Source: Trichomonas vaginalis G3 (taxonomy: Eukaryota > Parabasalia > Trichomonadida > Trichomonadidae). From it: 64,000 bases of DNA. A model generated the notes under the pieces. The model saw nothing but the letters and a program-made list of their open reading frames with translations, was not told where the DNA came from and did not search any database. Each line of letters begins with the position of its first letter. Position 1 is the stretch's first letter. The stretch spans positions 8,370,001-8,434,000 of the forward strand of contig NC_067203.1 of NCBI RefSeq assembly GCF_026262505.1. Reading direction: 5' to 3'. The position numbers and the translations under genes are program-made. This document shows, one piece after another, positions 44,634-55,893 of this stretch.

Positions 44634-47600
44634 ATGGCTGAGAATCCTTCCGAATCCCAGCCTGCCGATGTCATTAAACAATCTAACAGGATTCTGCAGC
44701 TCGCCAGAGAGCAGATGAAGAAGGGTGGAAGTTATCTTTCGGATTTGCAAAATAGTAGACCCGAATCTCAAATCGCCGTTCCTTATTTGCAAACTCCAGA
44801 AGATGCCCAAGCCCCTCCAAGTCCCACAAAGCCAAGTGGTGCAGATGCAACTATCCAAGAGAGATTAAAAGCTCTCATGGCACAAAAATTAAAATCAGAT
44901 TTAAGTACAACAACACTACAAATTCAAAAACCAACTACTCCAACTGAAATTGCTGAAGAACAAGTTCAGGAGCAAGAAGATCAAAAAATCGAAGCAAAAC
45001 CTTTAGTAAAAGAAGTAGTCGTTATTACAGATGAAATCGCACCAACAGATCAGAAGTTTTTGGCTCTTGCTACAGAGCAATATCCATTACAACAAGATAA
45101 TGTTCAATTTGTACCTCAAAATAAAGCAGAAGAAGGTTTTTGGATTCCAGATTTACCTCTATGCAAACCATGTAATGTAACTAGATTAGAGAACAGATGC
45201 TTATGGGCTGATGCCAATAGACAACAATTTTTTGAAGCAGATGGTCATATTCGTGCTGATACGCCTACTGTCATCCAAATTCCACCACCATTCCCAATAG
45301 ATCCACCCAGTCATGATGGTGCTGGTCTTTTGATGTTTCATGCAGCACAAAATGAAGAAATAGTCGATGCTGATATTGCAAGGAAATTAATATTAGAAAT
45401 TCGTAGTGTTCATTTTCTCATTCACTCTCTTTCCTCACCGGAGGATATTTTGTCGTTCCGTCTTAACATGGCTTACAAGGCATATCAAGAAAATTTATCT
45501 GCAAACAAAAGACAGCTTTTCCAGAAAAGACAACATGCCCTCTTAAAAGAGCTTGATAACGAAAAGGAAGATGCAAAGAAAATTGTCATCATTCAGAAAT
45601 TACTTCAAAGTTTCGACGATTACGATAATGAAGGCAGTCTTCAAGGCAGTTTGCGTGATGAACTTATTCGTATTAGTCATGATCTTAAAGATTCTCGTGC
45701 AAACTATACTTCTACAAATACTTTACTTAGATGGCAGAAAGCAAACCCAACAGAAGAAGAAGTTGAACGCGAAAAGAAGATTCTAAATAAGGAAATTGAA
45801 ACAAGAGCACGTTTAACAATTCAACTTGCTGAATTACTCGGAGAGCCAAAGCTTGATATCAAGCAAGTCCAAGAAGAAATCATTGCCAAGCGTAAAAACT
45901 TATATCTCAGAAACCCAGGTGATCCAAAATGGTTTGCAGTTTTCTCATCGGACGCTGCAATTACTCCAAATGATCAAGTTCCAGCAGAAGAACAGCAGAG
46001 AAGATCAGATATTCAAAATACTCAAACATCAGTAAGAATTATAATTCCAAATCAGAGTGTTTTCAACACTCAATATGCAAAATTAACTTCTAATTTTGAA
46101 TCATTAATCAATAAGCAGTTCGAAATACAGACAACAAGACTTCCATCATCAATTATTCTTGAAGTTTGGGAGATGGATACAAAGAAAAAAGAAAGAGCTG
46201 TTGCCAGAGTTTCAATTCCTGTTTATGTTGGTACTCCACCTGAATTTTTCTCATATGAATTCTCATCCGACTTCCAGCTTCCTAATGGAAATCTCATTAC
46301 TGGTACTGTTGAAGCCAGAATCTACATCAAACCAGAAGAAAATGAAAAGATTTTGGTTTCCATTCCAGATCAGAACGCAAGAACTAAGAAGAGATTGCTT
46401 GGAGATCCTTCCCAATTCATTTCTGCCCCTAGATATGAAGACGATGCAAAGTCATTTGATCCAAATGATCCTTATGTTGTTGCTAACCTTGCTACGATTG
46501 CCTCTAGACATGCAAAAGAAAGAGTTAACAATAATTTCAGACTGGATTCCGCAGCAAATGCTGTTTGTTTGAGCTCATTTGTTCCTGCATCAGTTAATTT
46601 CCAAGCTAAACTTCGTATACAACAGATGATAGATGAAAAGAAGAGGAAAGAAATGATGGAGAAGAAGAGCAAAACAGTTCCTGATGATTACATTGAGCAT
46701 GTCAAAGATAAGGAAGATGTCCAAACAGCTGTTGTCAAACCACAACTCCAATATACAGATATTGTCAAAGAAGCGCCAATGCCTACATTGCCATCTCTTC
46801 TTGCTGCAATCCTCGCAAGATTCTTCATGTTCAGACCACTCAAACCAATCAGAAAGGAACGTGTTCCATCATCAAATATCCAGCAGTACTCAAAGATCAT
46901 TATTCACATTATCAGAACGTCAACTGTTCCTCAGAGAGTTGTCATTGGAACAGGTCCTGGCACAGAAAGCAGTCTTGTTTATTCAAGTGCAACAGAACAA
47001 ACATCTGCTTGTTTTGCTCGTGTCACCTACGATGGAACAGTCAAAGAAACAGATGTAATTACTGGTGCAGCACCAGAATGGAACCAAAGATTCCAATTTG
47101 CTGTTGCAAAGAATGCAAACGAAACTCCAACAATCTCAGATTTGCAGCAGAAAGACATCAGAATCGATCTCTTCGATAAGATTTCATTCCAAGTCATTGA
47201 AGATGATCGTGAACAACAGACAACACACCAAGTTACAGAAAACAGAAGTCTTGCATCAATCACATTCCCTGTCGAAGCAATTTGGGCCAGTGGAAAAGTT
47301 GATGGCATCATAACACTTAATACTCCACCATTTATTCTTGGCTACAAGAACGAAAATGGTGATATGCAGATGAAAGTCTTCTTCACAATCGATCCTCCAA
47401 TGAAGTTCTCTCCTCTTGTCACAGGAAAGGATTCTGCCGAAACAACACAAATCACAGAAAGAGCTGAAAGATGGATGAAAACAATGTTAGAAAATGAAAT
47501 AACAAGACCAAGATATTTGTCTCTTTTGACACATCCAAAGAACTACAAACCATTCCTTATTTGTAGAATGATCATGAGACAGAATCCTCCTGAGGAAATG

Positions 47601-48560
47601 ATGAACAAATCACCACAAGAACTCGCAAGATTTGTTTCATTGATTCCAAATCTTTCTGATAACAAAGTCTATGGAATTATCGGAGATTTGTGGAATACTT
47701 CTCAGCAATTCTTGAACTTGAATGCAGGTGATGAAGAAGAACACGCATCTTTGCTTTGCAACTATTTCAAGTACAAAGATATCAATGCTTTCTTAGTTTT
47801 CGGTTACACAATTGATAACGGCAGAACAATCTATGTTTTGACAAAGAACGGAAGCTCAGGAAATATGACACTTTGGGATCCAAATACAGGAAGATCATTC
47901 CCAACAACATCTTCTGCTTGTCCGATGTATTCTGTTGGTTGCGTTGCCAATGAATCAAATGTCTGGGCAAACATTCAAGCAACCCCAGAACCATGGAAAC
48001 TCAAATGGAATTTCCAAGCAACATCAGATTGGCATCCTTTCTGGCCAGAGAACGGAGATCTTCCACCATTCGATTCTCCTCAAGAGCAACATCTTAACTA
48101 TTCAAAGCAGTTGTCGAGAGAAGATATCGATGTTCTTCAGGCTCAGATAGAATCAGATATCAGAGCTTGCGTTGAAAGATTGCGTGAATCATCACAAAGA
48201 TCATTATGGAATACATCTTTGATTGGTACTCAGTTAGAGCGCGCTTTAGAGTTATGTGAAATATCTGCTTCAACAGGAACACAACAGAGAGAATTTGAAA
48301 ATATTAATATGCAAATTAAAAATGACTTCCCACTTATTAGAGTATTTGGTACCCCATTCTGCTTGCCTTTTACAGATAAGAAATGCATTGGAAAAGAAGT
48401 AACGGATGAAATTATAGCTAGAGAAGTATATAAGACTGAAAAGAAGAATATAGAATTTGCTGTTAAAGTTAAGATCTTCCCTTATCCAAATGGAAGAGCT
48501 GCTGTGTGGGTTTTCTTTGCGATATTAGAGAATATCAGACCAGGAGCGCACAGATTGTAA
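44634..48560 (+). CDS. CC2D2A-like ciliary transition-zone protein
   Basis: A 1308-aa protein. The N-terminal third is charged and helical. The middle has C2-type domains (IILEVWEMDTKKKERAVARV; SACFARVTYDGTVKETDVIT with APEWNQRFQF). The C-terminal third reads like the degenerate transglutaminase-like domain of CC2D2A: RFVSLIPNLSDNKVYGIIGD, then NLNAGDEEEHASLLCNYFKY, NGRTIYVLTKNG and YSVGCVANESNVWANIQ. In other eukaryotes CC2D2A is part of the MKS complex at the base of cilia. Its divergent partner is katanin. Confidence 0.8.
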   Translation: MAENPSESQPADVIKQSNRILQLAREQMKKGGSYLSDLQNSRPESQIAVPYLQTPEDAQAPPSPTKPSGADATIQERLKALMAQKLKSDLSTTTLQIQKPTTPTEIAEEQVQEQEDQKIEAKPLVKEVVVITDEIAPTDQKFLALATEQYPLQQDNVQFVPQNKAEEGFWIPDLPLCKPCNVTRLENRCLWADANRQQFFEADGHIRADTPTVIQIPPPFPIDPPSHDGAGLLMFHAAQNEEIVDADIARKLILEIRSVHFLIHSLSSPEDILSFRLNMAYKAYQENLSANKRQLFQKRQHALLKELDNEKEDAKKIVIIQKLLQSFDDYDNEGSLQGSLRDELIRISHDLKDSRANYTSTNTLLRWQKANPTEEEVEREKKILNKEIETRARLTIQLAELLGEPKLDIKQVQEEIIAKRKNLYLRNPGDPKWFAVFSSDAAITPNDQVPAEEQQRRSDIQNTQTSVRIIIPNQSVFNTQYAKLTSNFESLINKQFEIQTTRLPSSIILEVWEMDTKKKERAVARVSIPVYVGTPPEFFSYEFSSDFQLPNGNLITGTVEARIYIKPEENEKILVSIPDQNARTKKRLLGDPSQFISAPRYEDDAKSFDPNDPYVVANLATIASRHAKERVNNNFRLDSAANAVCLSSFVPASVNFQAKLRIQQMIDEKKRKEMMEKKSKTVPDDYIEHVKDKEDVQTAVVKPQLQYTDIVKEAPMPTLPSLLAAILARFFMFRPLKPIRKERVPSSNIQQYSKIIIHIIRTSTVPQRVVIGTGPGTESSLVYSSATEQTSACFARVTYDGTVKETDVITGAAPEWNQRFQFAVAKNANETPTISDLQQKDIRIDLFDKISFQVIEDDREQQTTHQVTENRSLASITFPVEAIWASGKVDGIITLNTPPFILGYKNENGDMQMKVFFTIDPPMKFSPLVTGKDSAETTQITERAERWMKTMLENEITRPRYLSLLTHPKNYKPFLICRMIMRQNPPEEMMNKSPQELARFVSLIPNLSDNKVYGIIGDLWNTSQQFLNLNAGDEEEHASLLCNYFKYKDINAFLVFGYTIDNGRTIYVLTKNGSSGNMTLWDPNTGRSFPTTSSACPMYSVGCVANESNVWANIQATPEPWKLKWNFQATSDWHPFWPENGDLPPFDSPQEQHLNYSKQLSREDIDVLQAQIESDIRACVERLRESSQRSLWNTSLIGTQLERALELCEISASTGTQQREFENINMQIKNDFPLIRVFGTPFCLPFTDKKCIGKEVTDEIIAREVYKTEKKNIEFAVKVKIFPYPNGRAAVWVFFAILENIRPGAHRL

Positions 48561-49218
48561 TTTTGTATATTTTATATATGGCTTTATTTTTTATATTTTA
48601 ATAAATATTTCTTGTAATTTTTAATGTTAATTGATAATTGTGTTTTTATTAAAGTTGATTCAATCATTATTACTTTAACCTCAAGTGCTCATACTGATCA
48701 CAATGAAGCATAAGGCTTCTCGTACACATCTTCTGAAGTTTTAGTTATTTCGCAGTTTTTAAAGTTGTTTAAAGTGATTCTTTATCGTTATCTTATGCGC
48801 ATGAGTGGAAAATATCTATAATAATTTACACCATTATGGACTACTATATGTTATTTGTATATTTTCCCTGCATGAAAATTGATTTATCACCAAAAACAGT
48901 GCGGAGTTGGAATTGAAAAAAGAAGTTTGCAGAATTGAGCCAAATATGCCTTAGGTTGCAAGTTTTACTCATAGAATTTGATTGGAATTAATCGATGGCA
49001 ATTAGAATCATAAAATAATTCGAAAAATATCATATCTTAGTGTCGTATTCAGTGTACATAATTCATGATCACTGATTTTATATATAAAAAAAATAATAAT
49101 AATTTTGATCTAACTCATTGGGGTCATTTTCCACATATGAAATACTATAACTTTTACCATAATGTATTATAGAATATTTTATATGGTTGGATGCTAATAT
49201 ATAACTTTTAAATTTTTA
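48561..49218. other. AT-rich spacer, no gene seen
   Basis: It lies between CC2D2A and the ankyrin gene on the same strand. No repeat, RNA gene or supported frame was found. The promoter of the ankyrin gene should lie in its right part; no clear initiator was recognised. Confidence 0.5.
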
Positions 49219-52200
49219 ATGTCTGATCAAGACTTTTGTCAAGACAAATACAGTGAATTGAGAACTACCTACAAATACCATATCGATTCGTACATTAAAT
49301 TGTATCAGTTAAAAACGGAAAAGGAAGAAGAATTAACCGAGATTTACAATATGATCAAAACAGAGTTGATTGATTCAAAGAAATATGTCCCAGAATATAT
49401 TGTAAAAGAAATTTTGGGCATCATTCTGTATAATAACCGCTATGCAAACTCATATTTGAAACTTGCAAAATTCATTTGCGATGATTACCATGTAACGAAG
49501 GTAAAAGATATTCAAATTATTTCTAACTACTTGTTTTATAAAGAATATGGAATTAAATTAGACATAACTCGTGATTTTGAAGAAATTAAATTAGAAGGTC
49601 TCGAAATTCATTTAGAAAATACGATTTACAGATCAATTATGTATAATGACAAAGAAAAATTCATTATATATATAGAAAATGACGAATTTGATGAAAATCA
49701 AAAACTTGTCAGTGTTTTATATCCACATTCTAAGAAAGGATATTCATTACTTGAATTATGCTGTTACCATGGAGCAGTTGATTGTTTCAAGTTATTAAGA
49801 ACAAAATTTGACTCAGAAATAACTGAAAAATGTCTAAGATTATCATTTTTACGAGGAAACCCAGATATTATAAATGAATGCTTGAAGTATCAAAAGCCAG
49901 ACAGAAAATGCATGAAATACGCAATCATTTCACACAACATTGATTTTGTTACATTCTTGATGAATGAGTACAATATAGATATTGATATAGGATCTTTAAT
50001 AAATTATAATAATCTTGATTTATTTTTAGTTTATTTCGATCAAAATAATGATATTAACCAATGTTTTGTTTATTCAGCAATGTTTAATATTCCATCGCTT
50101 TGGAATTATTTCCTTTCACATGGTGTAAATATCAATACAAAAGATCAAGATGGAAGAACAGCTCTTCATTATGCAGCATATAATAATTGTAAAGAAACAA
50201 TCGAACTTCTTATTTTGAATGGTGCAAATGTCAATGAAAAAGATAAAGATAGAATTTCTGTTCTTCATTATGCATCTAAAAATAATAGTAAAGAAATAAC
50301 AGAACTTCTTATTTTGAATGGTGCAAATGTCAATGAAAAAGATAAAGATGGAAGAACAGCTCTTCATTATGGAGCTAAAAATAATAGTAAAGAAACGATC
50401 GAACTTCTTATTTCGCATGGTGCAAATATAAATGAAAAAGATAAAGATGGGAGAACAGCTCTTCATTATGCAGCATATAATAATTGTAAAGAAACGATCG
50501 AACTTCTTATTTCGCATGGTGCAAATGTCAATGAAAAAGATGAATATAGACAAACCGCTCTTCATCATGCAGCATATAATAATTGTAAAGAAACAACTGA
50601 ACTTCTTATTTCGCATGATGCAAATGTCAATGAAAAAGATAAAGATGGGAGAACAGCTCTTCATTGTGGAGCTAAAAATAATAGTAAAGAAACGATCGAA
50701 CTTCTTATTTCGCATGGTGCAAATGTCAATGAAAAAGATCAAGATGAAGCTTCCGCTCTTCATCATGCAGTATTAAATAATTGTAAAGAAACAACAGAAC
50801 TTCTTATTTTGAATGGTGCAAATGTCAATGAAAAAGATAAAGATGGAAGAACAGCTCTTCATCATGCAGCATATAATAATTGTAAAGAAATAGCTGAACT
50901 TCTTATTTCCAATGGTGTAAATGTCAGTGAAAAAGATAAAGATGGAAGAACAGCTCTTCATTATGGAGCTAAAAATAATAGTAAAGAAACGATCGAACTT
51001 CTTATTTCGCATGGTGCAAATGTCAATGAAAAAGATAAAGATGGGAGAACAGCTCTTCATTATGGAGCTAAAAATAATAGTAAAGAAACGATCGAACTTC
51101 TTATTTCGCATGGTGCAAATGTCAATGAAAAAGATAAAGATGGGAGAACAGCTCTTCATTATGGAGCTAAAAATAATAGTAAAGAAACGATCGAACTTCT
51201 TATTTCGCATGGTGCAAATATAAATGAAAAAGATAAATATGAAAACACCGCTCTGCATTATGCAGCATATAATAATTGTAAAGAAACAATCGAACTTCTT
51301 ATTTCCAATGGTATAAATATCAATGAAAAAGATGAATATAGACAAACCGCTCTTCATCATGCAGCATATAATAATTGTAAAGAAACAACTGAACTTCTTA
51401 TTTCCAATGGTGTAAATGTCAGTGAAAAAGATAAAGATGGAAGAACAGCTCTTCATTATGGAGCTAAAAATAATAGTAAAGAAACGATCGAACTTCTTAT
51501 TTCGCATGGTGCAAATGTCAATGAAAAAGATAAAGATGGGAGAACAGCTCTTCATTATGGAGCTAAAAATAATAGTAAAGAAACGATCGAACTTCTTATT
51601 TCGCATGGTGCAAATGTCAATGAAAAAGATAAAGATGGGAGAACAGCTCTTCATTATGGAGCTAAAAATAATAGTAAAGAAACGATCGAACTTCTTATTT
51701 CGCATGGTGCAAATATAAATGAAAAAGATAAATATGAAAACACCGCTCTGCATTATGCAGCATATAATAATTGTAAAGAAACAATCGAACTTCTTATTTC
51801 CAATGGTATAAATATCAATGAAAAAGATGAATATAGACAAACCGCTCTTCATCATGCAGCATATAATAATTGTAAAGAAACAACTGAACTTCTTATTTCC
51901 AATGGTGTAAATGTCAGTGAAAAAGATAAAGATGGAAGAACAGCTCTTCATTATGGAGCTAAAAATAATAGTAAAGAAACGATCGAACTTCTTATTTCGC
52001 ATGGTGCAAATGTCAATGAAAAAGATAAAGATGGGAGAACAGCTCTTCATTATGGAGCTAAAAATAATAGTAAAGAAACGATCGAACTTCTTATTTCGCA
52101 TGGTGCAAATGTCAATGAAAAAGATAAAGATGGGAGAACAGCTCTTCATTATGGAGCTAAAAATAATAGTAAAGAAACGATCGAACTTCTTATTTCGCAT

Positions 52201-52233
52201 GGTGCAAAAATCAATGAAAAAGTTCACCACTAG
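49219..52233 (+). CDS. Ankyrin-repeat protein with DUF3447-like N-terminus
   Basis: A 1004-aa protein of the very large trichomonad ankyrin family. The first 290 residues are the typical N-terminal region (ending CFVYSAMFNIPSLWNYFLSH). About 21 ankyrin repeats of 33 aa follow (DGRTALHYAAYNNCKETIEL, LISHGANVNEKD). The C-terminal part is a higher-order repeat of five ankyrin units. The protein ends soon after a repeat (KINEKVHH), as if cut during repeat change. A protein-binding scaffold role is likely; the partner is unknown. Confidence 0.85.
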   Translation: MSDQDFCQDKYSELRTTYKYHIDSYIKLYQLKTEKEEELTEIYNMIKTELIDSKKYVPEYIVKEILGIILYNNRYANSYLKLAKFICDDYHVTKVKDIQIISNYLFYKEYGIKLDITRDFEEIKLEGLEIHLENTIYRSIMYNDKEKFIIYIENDEFDENQKLVSVLYPHSKKGYSLLELCCYHGAVDCFKLLRTKFDSEITEKCLRLSFLRGNPDIINECLKYQKPDRKCMKYAIISHNIDFVTFLMNEYNIDIDIGSLINYNNLDLFLVYFDQNNDINQCFVYSAMFNIPSLWNYFLSHGVNINTKDQDGRTALHYAAYNNCKETIELLILNGANVNEKDKDRISVLHYASKNNSKEITELLILNGANVNEKDKDGRTALHYGAKNNSKETIELLISHGANINEKDKDGRTALHYAAYNNCKETIELLISHGANVNEKDEYRQTALHHAAYNNCKETTELLISHDANVNEKDKDGRTALHCGAKNNSKETIELLISHGANVNEKDQDEASALHHAVLNNCKETTELLILNGANVNEKDKDGRTALHHAAYNNCKEIAELLISNGVNVSEKDKDGRTALHYGAKNNSKETIELLISHGANVNEKDKDGRTALHYGAKNNSKETIELLISHGANVNEKDKDGRTALHYGAKNNSKETIELLISHGANINEKDKYENTALHYAAYNNCKETIELLISNGININEKDEYRQTALHHAAYNNCKETTELLISNGVNVSEKDKDGRTALHYGAKNNSKETIELLISHGANVNEKDKDGRTALHYGAKNNSKETIELLISHGANVNEKDKDGRTALHYGAKNNSKETIELLISHGANINEKDKYENTALHYAAYNNCKETIELLISNGININEKDEYRQTALHHAAYNNCKETTELLISNGVNVSEKDKDGRTALHYGAKNNSKETIELLISHGANVNEKDKDGRTALHYGAKNNSKETIELLISHGANVNEKDKDGRTALHYGAKNNSKETIELLISHGAKINEKVHH
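50921..52226 (+). repeat. 495-bp higher-order tandem repeat in the ankyrin gene
   Basis: Starting at 50921, 51416 and 51911 the same 495 bp (5 x 99 bp) recur, the last copy truncated. By eye the copies are identical over long stretches, so the expansion or homogenisation is very recent. Confidence 0.85.
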
Positions 52234-52937
52234 CTAAATTCTTGCACATACATGTATTGTTCACATAGTATACTATCTACTTCTATTGATTTTAAGTGTA
52301 TATATTGAATATTGGTTAAATCTCTTTAAAGCAGAAGTCAACGTCTCTTTTCATCAAAATAGTTCATATGCTATTACTATTCTAATGCAACGCATATGAT
52401 ATGGTTTATTCATAATGTTATTCAAGAAAAACGTGTAAATAAGTTTATCGGCAACTTTACGTGTATTTCATTGCAAAAATGATGCAATATATATTTGGTT
52501 ATTAGTAGTATAGATTTCATAAATATGCCAATCGGAGCTGAAATCCGTATTTTTTATAACCTCAATGATGAAAAATAATAAATCATATGTTCTGCTATGC
52601 ATCAGCAATATCCATATATTTTGACACATATTGGAGGAATTTAGGATAATAAAAGTGACACAAGAGGAAAAAACTAAAATAGAATGTTGAAACTTATTAA
52701 AGTATATATTTGATATATAAGTATAAATAAAGCTTTGTGTATTCTAATTTTCAAAAATTAGGCAAAATATCATTTTTTTATAATCAAATACTAGGAAAAT
52801 TATACTTTGTATATACTAAGCAATAATTAATGATGCTTAGACTCGCGTTGATTCAGCTTCATAACATCCGGAGACAAAATTTTCTTATTCAATTTGTCAT
52901 GTATAACCGCTAAATTTCAGGAGCCAAAATTAGAAAT
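52234..52937. other. AT-rich spacer, no gene seen
   Basis: Between the ankyrin gene and eIF2B-epsilon. TTTCAGGAGCCAAAATTAG directly precedes the next gene. No supported feature otherwise. Confidence 0.5.
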
Positions 52938-55229
52938 ATGAGTAATAGGAAACCTAACAAACAACAAAAGTCAGGTTTAAGTAAGAAGGAAGAGGCGAAG
53001 AAGCAGAAGGAATTAGAAGAATTCAACAAAGAACTCGAAGATACTGTTGCATTCGTTCTTTGCCATCCATTTGCTTGCACAATGTCTCCAATTAACGGAG
53101 AATTACCACCATGCTTATTCCCATTATGTAATGCACCAGTTTTGCTATATGTTCTTAACTGGTTGAACTCAAATGGTCTCGAAAAAATTTATATTCTTTG
53201 CAGAACCAACGATAAAGAACAAATACAGAAAGTTACATCCTTGTGTTCATCAAGAATGTTGATCCAAGGCATTGAAATTGTTGATACAATGGAACCAGCC
53301 AATAATGTTGGTGATTGCATGAGAATTATTGATAAGTGGAACCAACAGTACAACGCATTCAAGCACTGTGTTGTTGTTCCAGGTACTTTAGTTACCAATG
53401 TTCCTCTAAAGACCGTTATTCATAGACACATTAATGATATTATTGTAGCCAAAGAGAAAAAGGACGAGATGCAGCTTGTCGCAACTTGTGTATTCACACA
53501 AGGCAACTACAATACCTATAATGTCATGGAAAGCGAGCAACACTCGATTTTACAAATTGGCTCAACAGCTGAATTTGAATTCAACTTTGGCAGGTCACCA
53601 CTGCAAATCAATCTTACCAAGGGCTTTTTCAAGAAGGTATCGCGTTACCATATTCTTACAAATCTTCATGATGCTCATGTTTACGTCTGCACAGCCCAGA
53701 TGTTCCCAGATTTCGGTGAACAATTCGACTGGAAGAATTTCTGCGACGATTGCATCCCAACACAGATCGATGTTATGGAATTAACAAAGCATGTTACTCA
53801 TATCTTTTACTGCAAGGAATCATTCGCCAAAACAATCGACGATCTTCCAGACTACATCGATACATCACTCGCCATGCTTCACCGTTGGCTCTATCCTCTT
53901 ACAGTTGAAATGAATTTCTTCCCACCATACGAAACAAAGTCCGCAATGGACGATGACTTCCCTATGGATGAAGAAGAAGAGATGGAGGATAAGTTTATCA
54001 AGAAGATCAGCTCAGATCTCCAAGATAACGAAGATCTTGCAAGATTCCTTCAAGAACCAGAAAACATCGAATCTACCGCATACAGAATTAAACGCGACCT
54101 TGTCTACCTCTACGAAAACGTCTTCCCAAGCCTTTCCGCCAAAGTTGGTCCATTGGTCGTAATCGGAAACAACACGAAAGTCGGCGACAACACAATAATT
54201 AAGAACTCTGTCATCGGTGCTAACTGTACGATCGGTAAAAACGTCAAAATTGAGAACTCAATTATTTGGGATGACGTTGTCATTGGCGATAACGTCAAAA
54301 TTGATCAGTCATTGATTGCCTCCAAGTGTGTTCTCAGCGACGGCATCACCATCGACTACGGTTGCATCATCAGTTTCGGATGCACTGTCAAACGCGACAT
54401 TCCTGAGTGCCGCCGCTTGACAACCTTCCAGGAATTGCTTCCTGATGGTCTTTTCCCAACAGAAGAGACAGACGTCACTCTTCCACCGGATGTTCCAAGT
54501 TGGCTTGGCAAATTCTGCGAGCAAAAGTTCGAAGATCCAATTGATTTGGGCGAAGACGAGAACTACACTGTCACAGAGTTCTTCCCGACACCAATGCACG
54601 AGATTCCTCTTCTCAGAATGGCCCAGGCGAGAGACAAACTTCCAATTGAGCCAGAAGACATTTTGCAGGCTTCTTATCCGGAAGAAGAGGAAGATCAGTT
54701 CGAAAACGAAGAAGAAGATGTCGAAAACGATGGAGAAGATAACGAAAACGAGAATGAGAAATGCGATGTTCCTATCAACGAAGAATTCCTCAAACTCGCA
54801 CAGGAACTCATCAACCAAGCAATCACAAAAGACGGCGGACTTGACAACGTCAAAACAGAACTCGGCAGCCTCAAGATGAAGGAAGGAGCAATAGAATTGG
54901 ACTGCGCAGTTGCATTGATCATTGCTGCAATTGACATGTCTAATGCAAATGAAGAAGATGACTTGCAGTCTGCTTTGGATAAGTTCGAGGACTTGCTCTT
55001 CAAGTACTTGGAGACAAGCGAGAACCAGGCAGATGTTCTCTACTGGTGGCAGTGGTACTGCGCTGTCGATTACAGCAACAGAAAGGAACTCTTCGTAGAA
55101 GTTGTGAAGAAACTCGTAGAAGATGACGTTGTACAAGAGGACGCATACGCAGACTGGAGAGATGGACAGGATGATTCTACTCCAACACAGCGCAAATTAT
55201 ATGATTCTTACATCGAATCATCGGAATAA
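52938..55229 (+). CDS. Translation initiation factor eIF2B, epsilon subunit
   Basis: A 763-aa protein, the catalytic guanine-nucleotide-exchange subunit for eIF2. The N-terminal nucleotidyltransferase-like domain has NGELPPCLFPLCNAPVLLYV near residues 54-73. A left-handed beta-helix follows (residues about 410-480: VIGNNTKVGDNTIIKNSVIG, ANCTIGKNVKIENSIIWDDV). An acidic linker comes next, then a C-terminal W2/HEAT domain (residues about 610-760) with acidic-aromatic motifs YWWQWYCAVDY and YADWRDGQDD. The order and length match the family. Confidence 0.9.
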   Translation: MSNRKPNKQQKSGLSKKEEAKKQKELEEFNKELEDTVAFVLCHPFACTMSPINGELPPCLFPLCNAPVLLYVLNWLNSNGLEKIYILCRTNDKEQIQKVTSLCSSRMLIQGIEIVDTMEPANNVGDCMRIIDKWNQQYNAFKHCVVVPGTLVTNVPLKTVIHRHINDIIVAKEKKDEMQLVATCVFTQGNYNTYNVMESEQHSILQIGSTAEFEFNFGRSPLQINLTKGFFKKVSRYHILTNLHDAHVYVCTAQMFPDFGEQFDWKNFCDDCIPTQIDVMELTKHVTHIFYCKESFAKTIDDLPDYIDTSLAMLHRWLYPLTVEMNFFPPYETKSAMDDDFPMDEEEEMEDKFIKKISSDLQDNEDLARFLQEPENIESTAYRIKRDLVYLYENVFPSLSAKVGPLVVIGNNTKVGDNTIIKNSVIGANCTIGKNVKIENSIIWDDVVIGDNVKIDQSLIASKCVLSDGITIDYGCIISFGCTVKRDIPECRRLTTFQELLPDGLFPTEETDVTLPPDVPSWLGKFCEQKFEDPIDLGEDENYTVTEFFPTPMHEIPLLRMAQARDKLPIEPEDILQASYPEEEEDQFENEEEDVENDGEDNENENEKCDVPINEEFLKLAQELINQAITKDGGLDNVKTELGSLKMKEGAIELDCAVALIIAAIDMSNANEEDDLQSALDKFEDLLFKYLETSENQADVLYWWQWYCAVDYSNRKELFVEVVKKLVEDDVVQEDAYADWRDGQDDSTPTQRKLYDSYIESSE

Positions 55230-55893
55230 AAAAAAAAATAAATTTTTTGATTCTTATATTATAAAACTTTATAAATAATTTTTTGATTATATAAATGTTG
55301 TTATTTATATGATTGAGAAAATTTAATATTATATATGTGTGGGAAACAATGACCGCTAAATTTATGAATTCAGATTAAATTCATAGATATGAAATGATAC
55401 AACCACATTAGTAAATCTATTAGAAGAAAAGAATGTTCTGTTCCAGTTGTCGAAAACAATGTCTTCTAAGATTCTGGATGTATTTTATGCATGAATCTTT
55501 TATTTCTTCTAACAAATTATATGATTTGTTTGCTTAACAAATTAATATATTTGAGTAAATGTATTTTATGAAAATCATGAGGAAAATATACACAATGTAT
55601 GTTTATGGAGCTTCTTAACATAAGTTATAGCTCAATCATATTAAAATAACTTTTATATATCGCTTTAATCAACGAACATTGAGAATATTTGAAAAGTAAG
55701 AACAATTGAAGATAGAAAGATTGATTTTCATGATACAAAATCTTTAAAATTTTTGCCTATTGAGCTTTCAAGCCGTGAGTTATGAATAAATATGTATATA
55801 GCATATCTAAAATTGTATTTTCATTACTTTATTAAAAAAAAAGAAAGATTTAATTTTATAAATTTCAGGATTTACATTTTTATAGAACTCAAA
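55230..55893. other. AT-rich spacer between convergent genes, no gene seen
   Basis: It separates the ends of eIF2B-epsilon and RFC3. No repeat or RNA gene recognised. Confidence 0.5.

Noticed and set aside
48561..49218. Possible tRNA or other RNA gene in the host spacers
   Set aside because: No cloverleaf, box motifs or conserved core could be recognised in any host spacer.
50773..52230. A 485-codon open frame on the minus strand of the ankyrin gene
   Set aside because: It mirrors the 99-bp ankyrin repeats and exists only because the repeat has no stop in that frame; the plus-strand protein is a known family.
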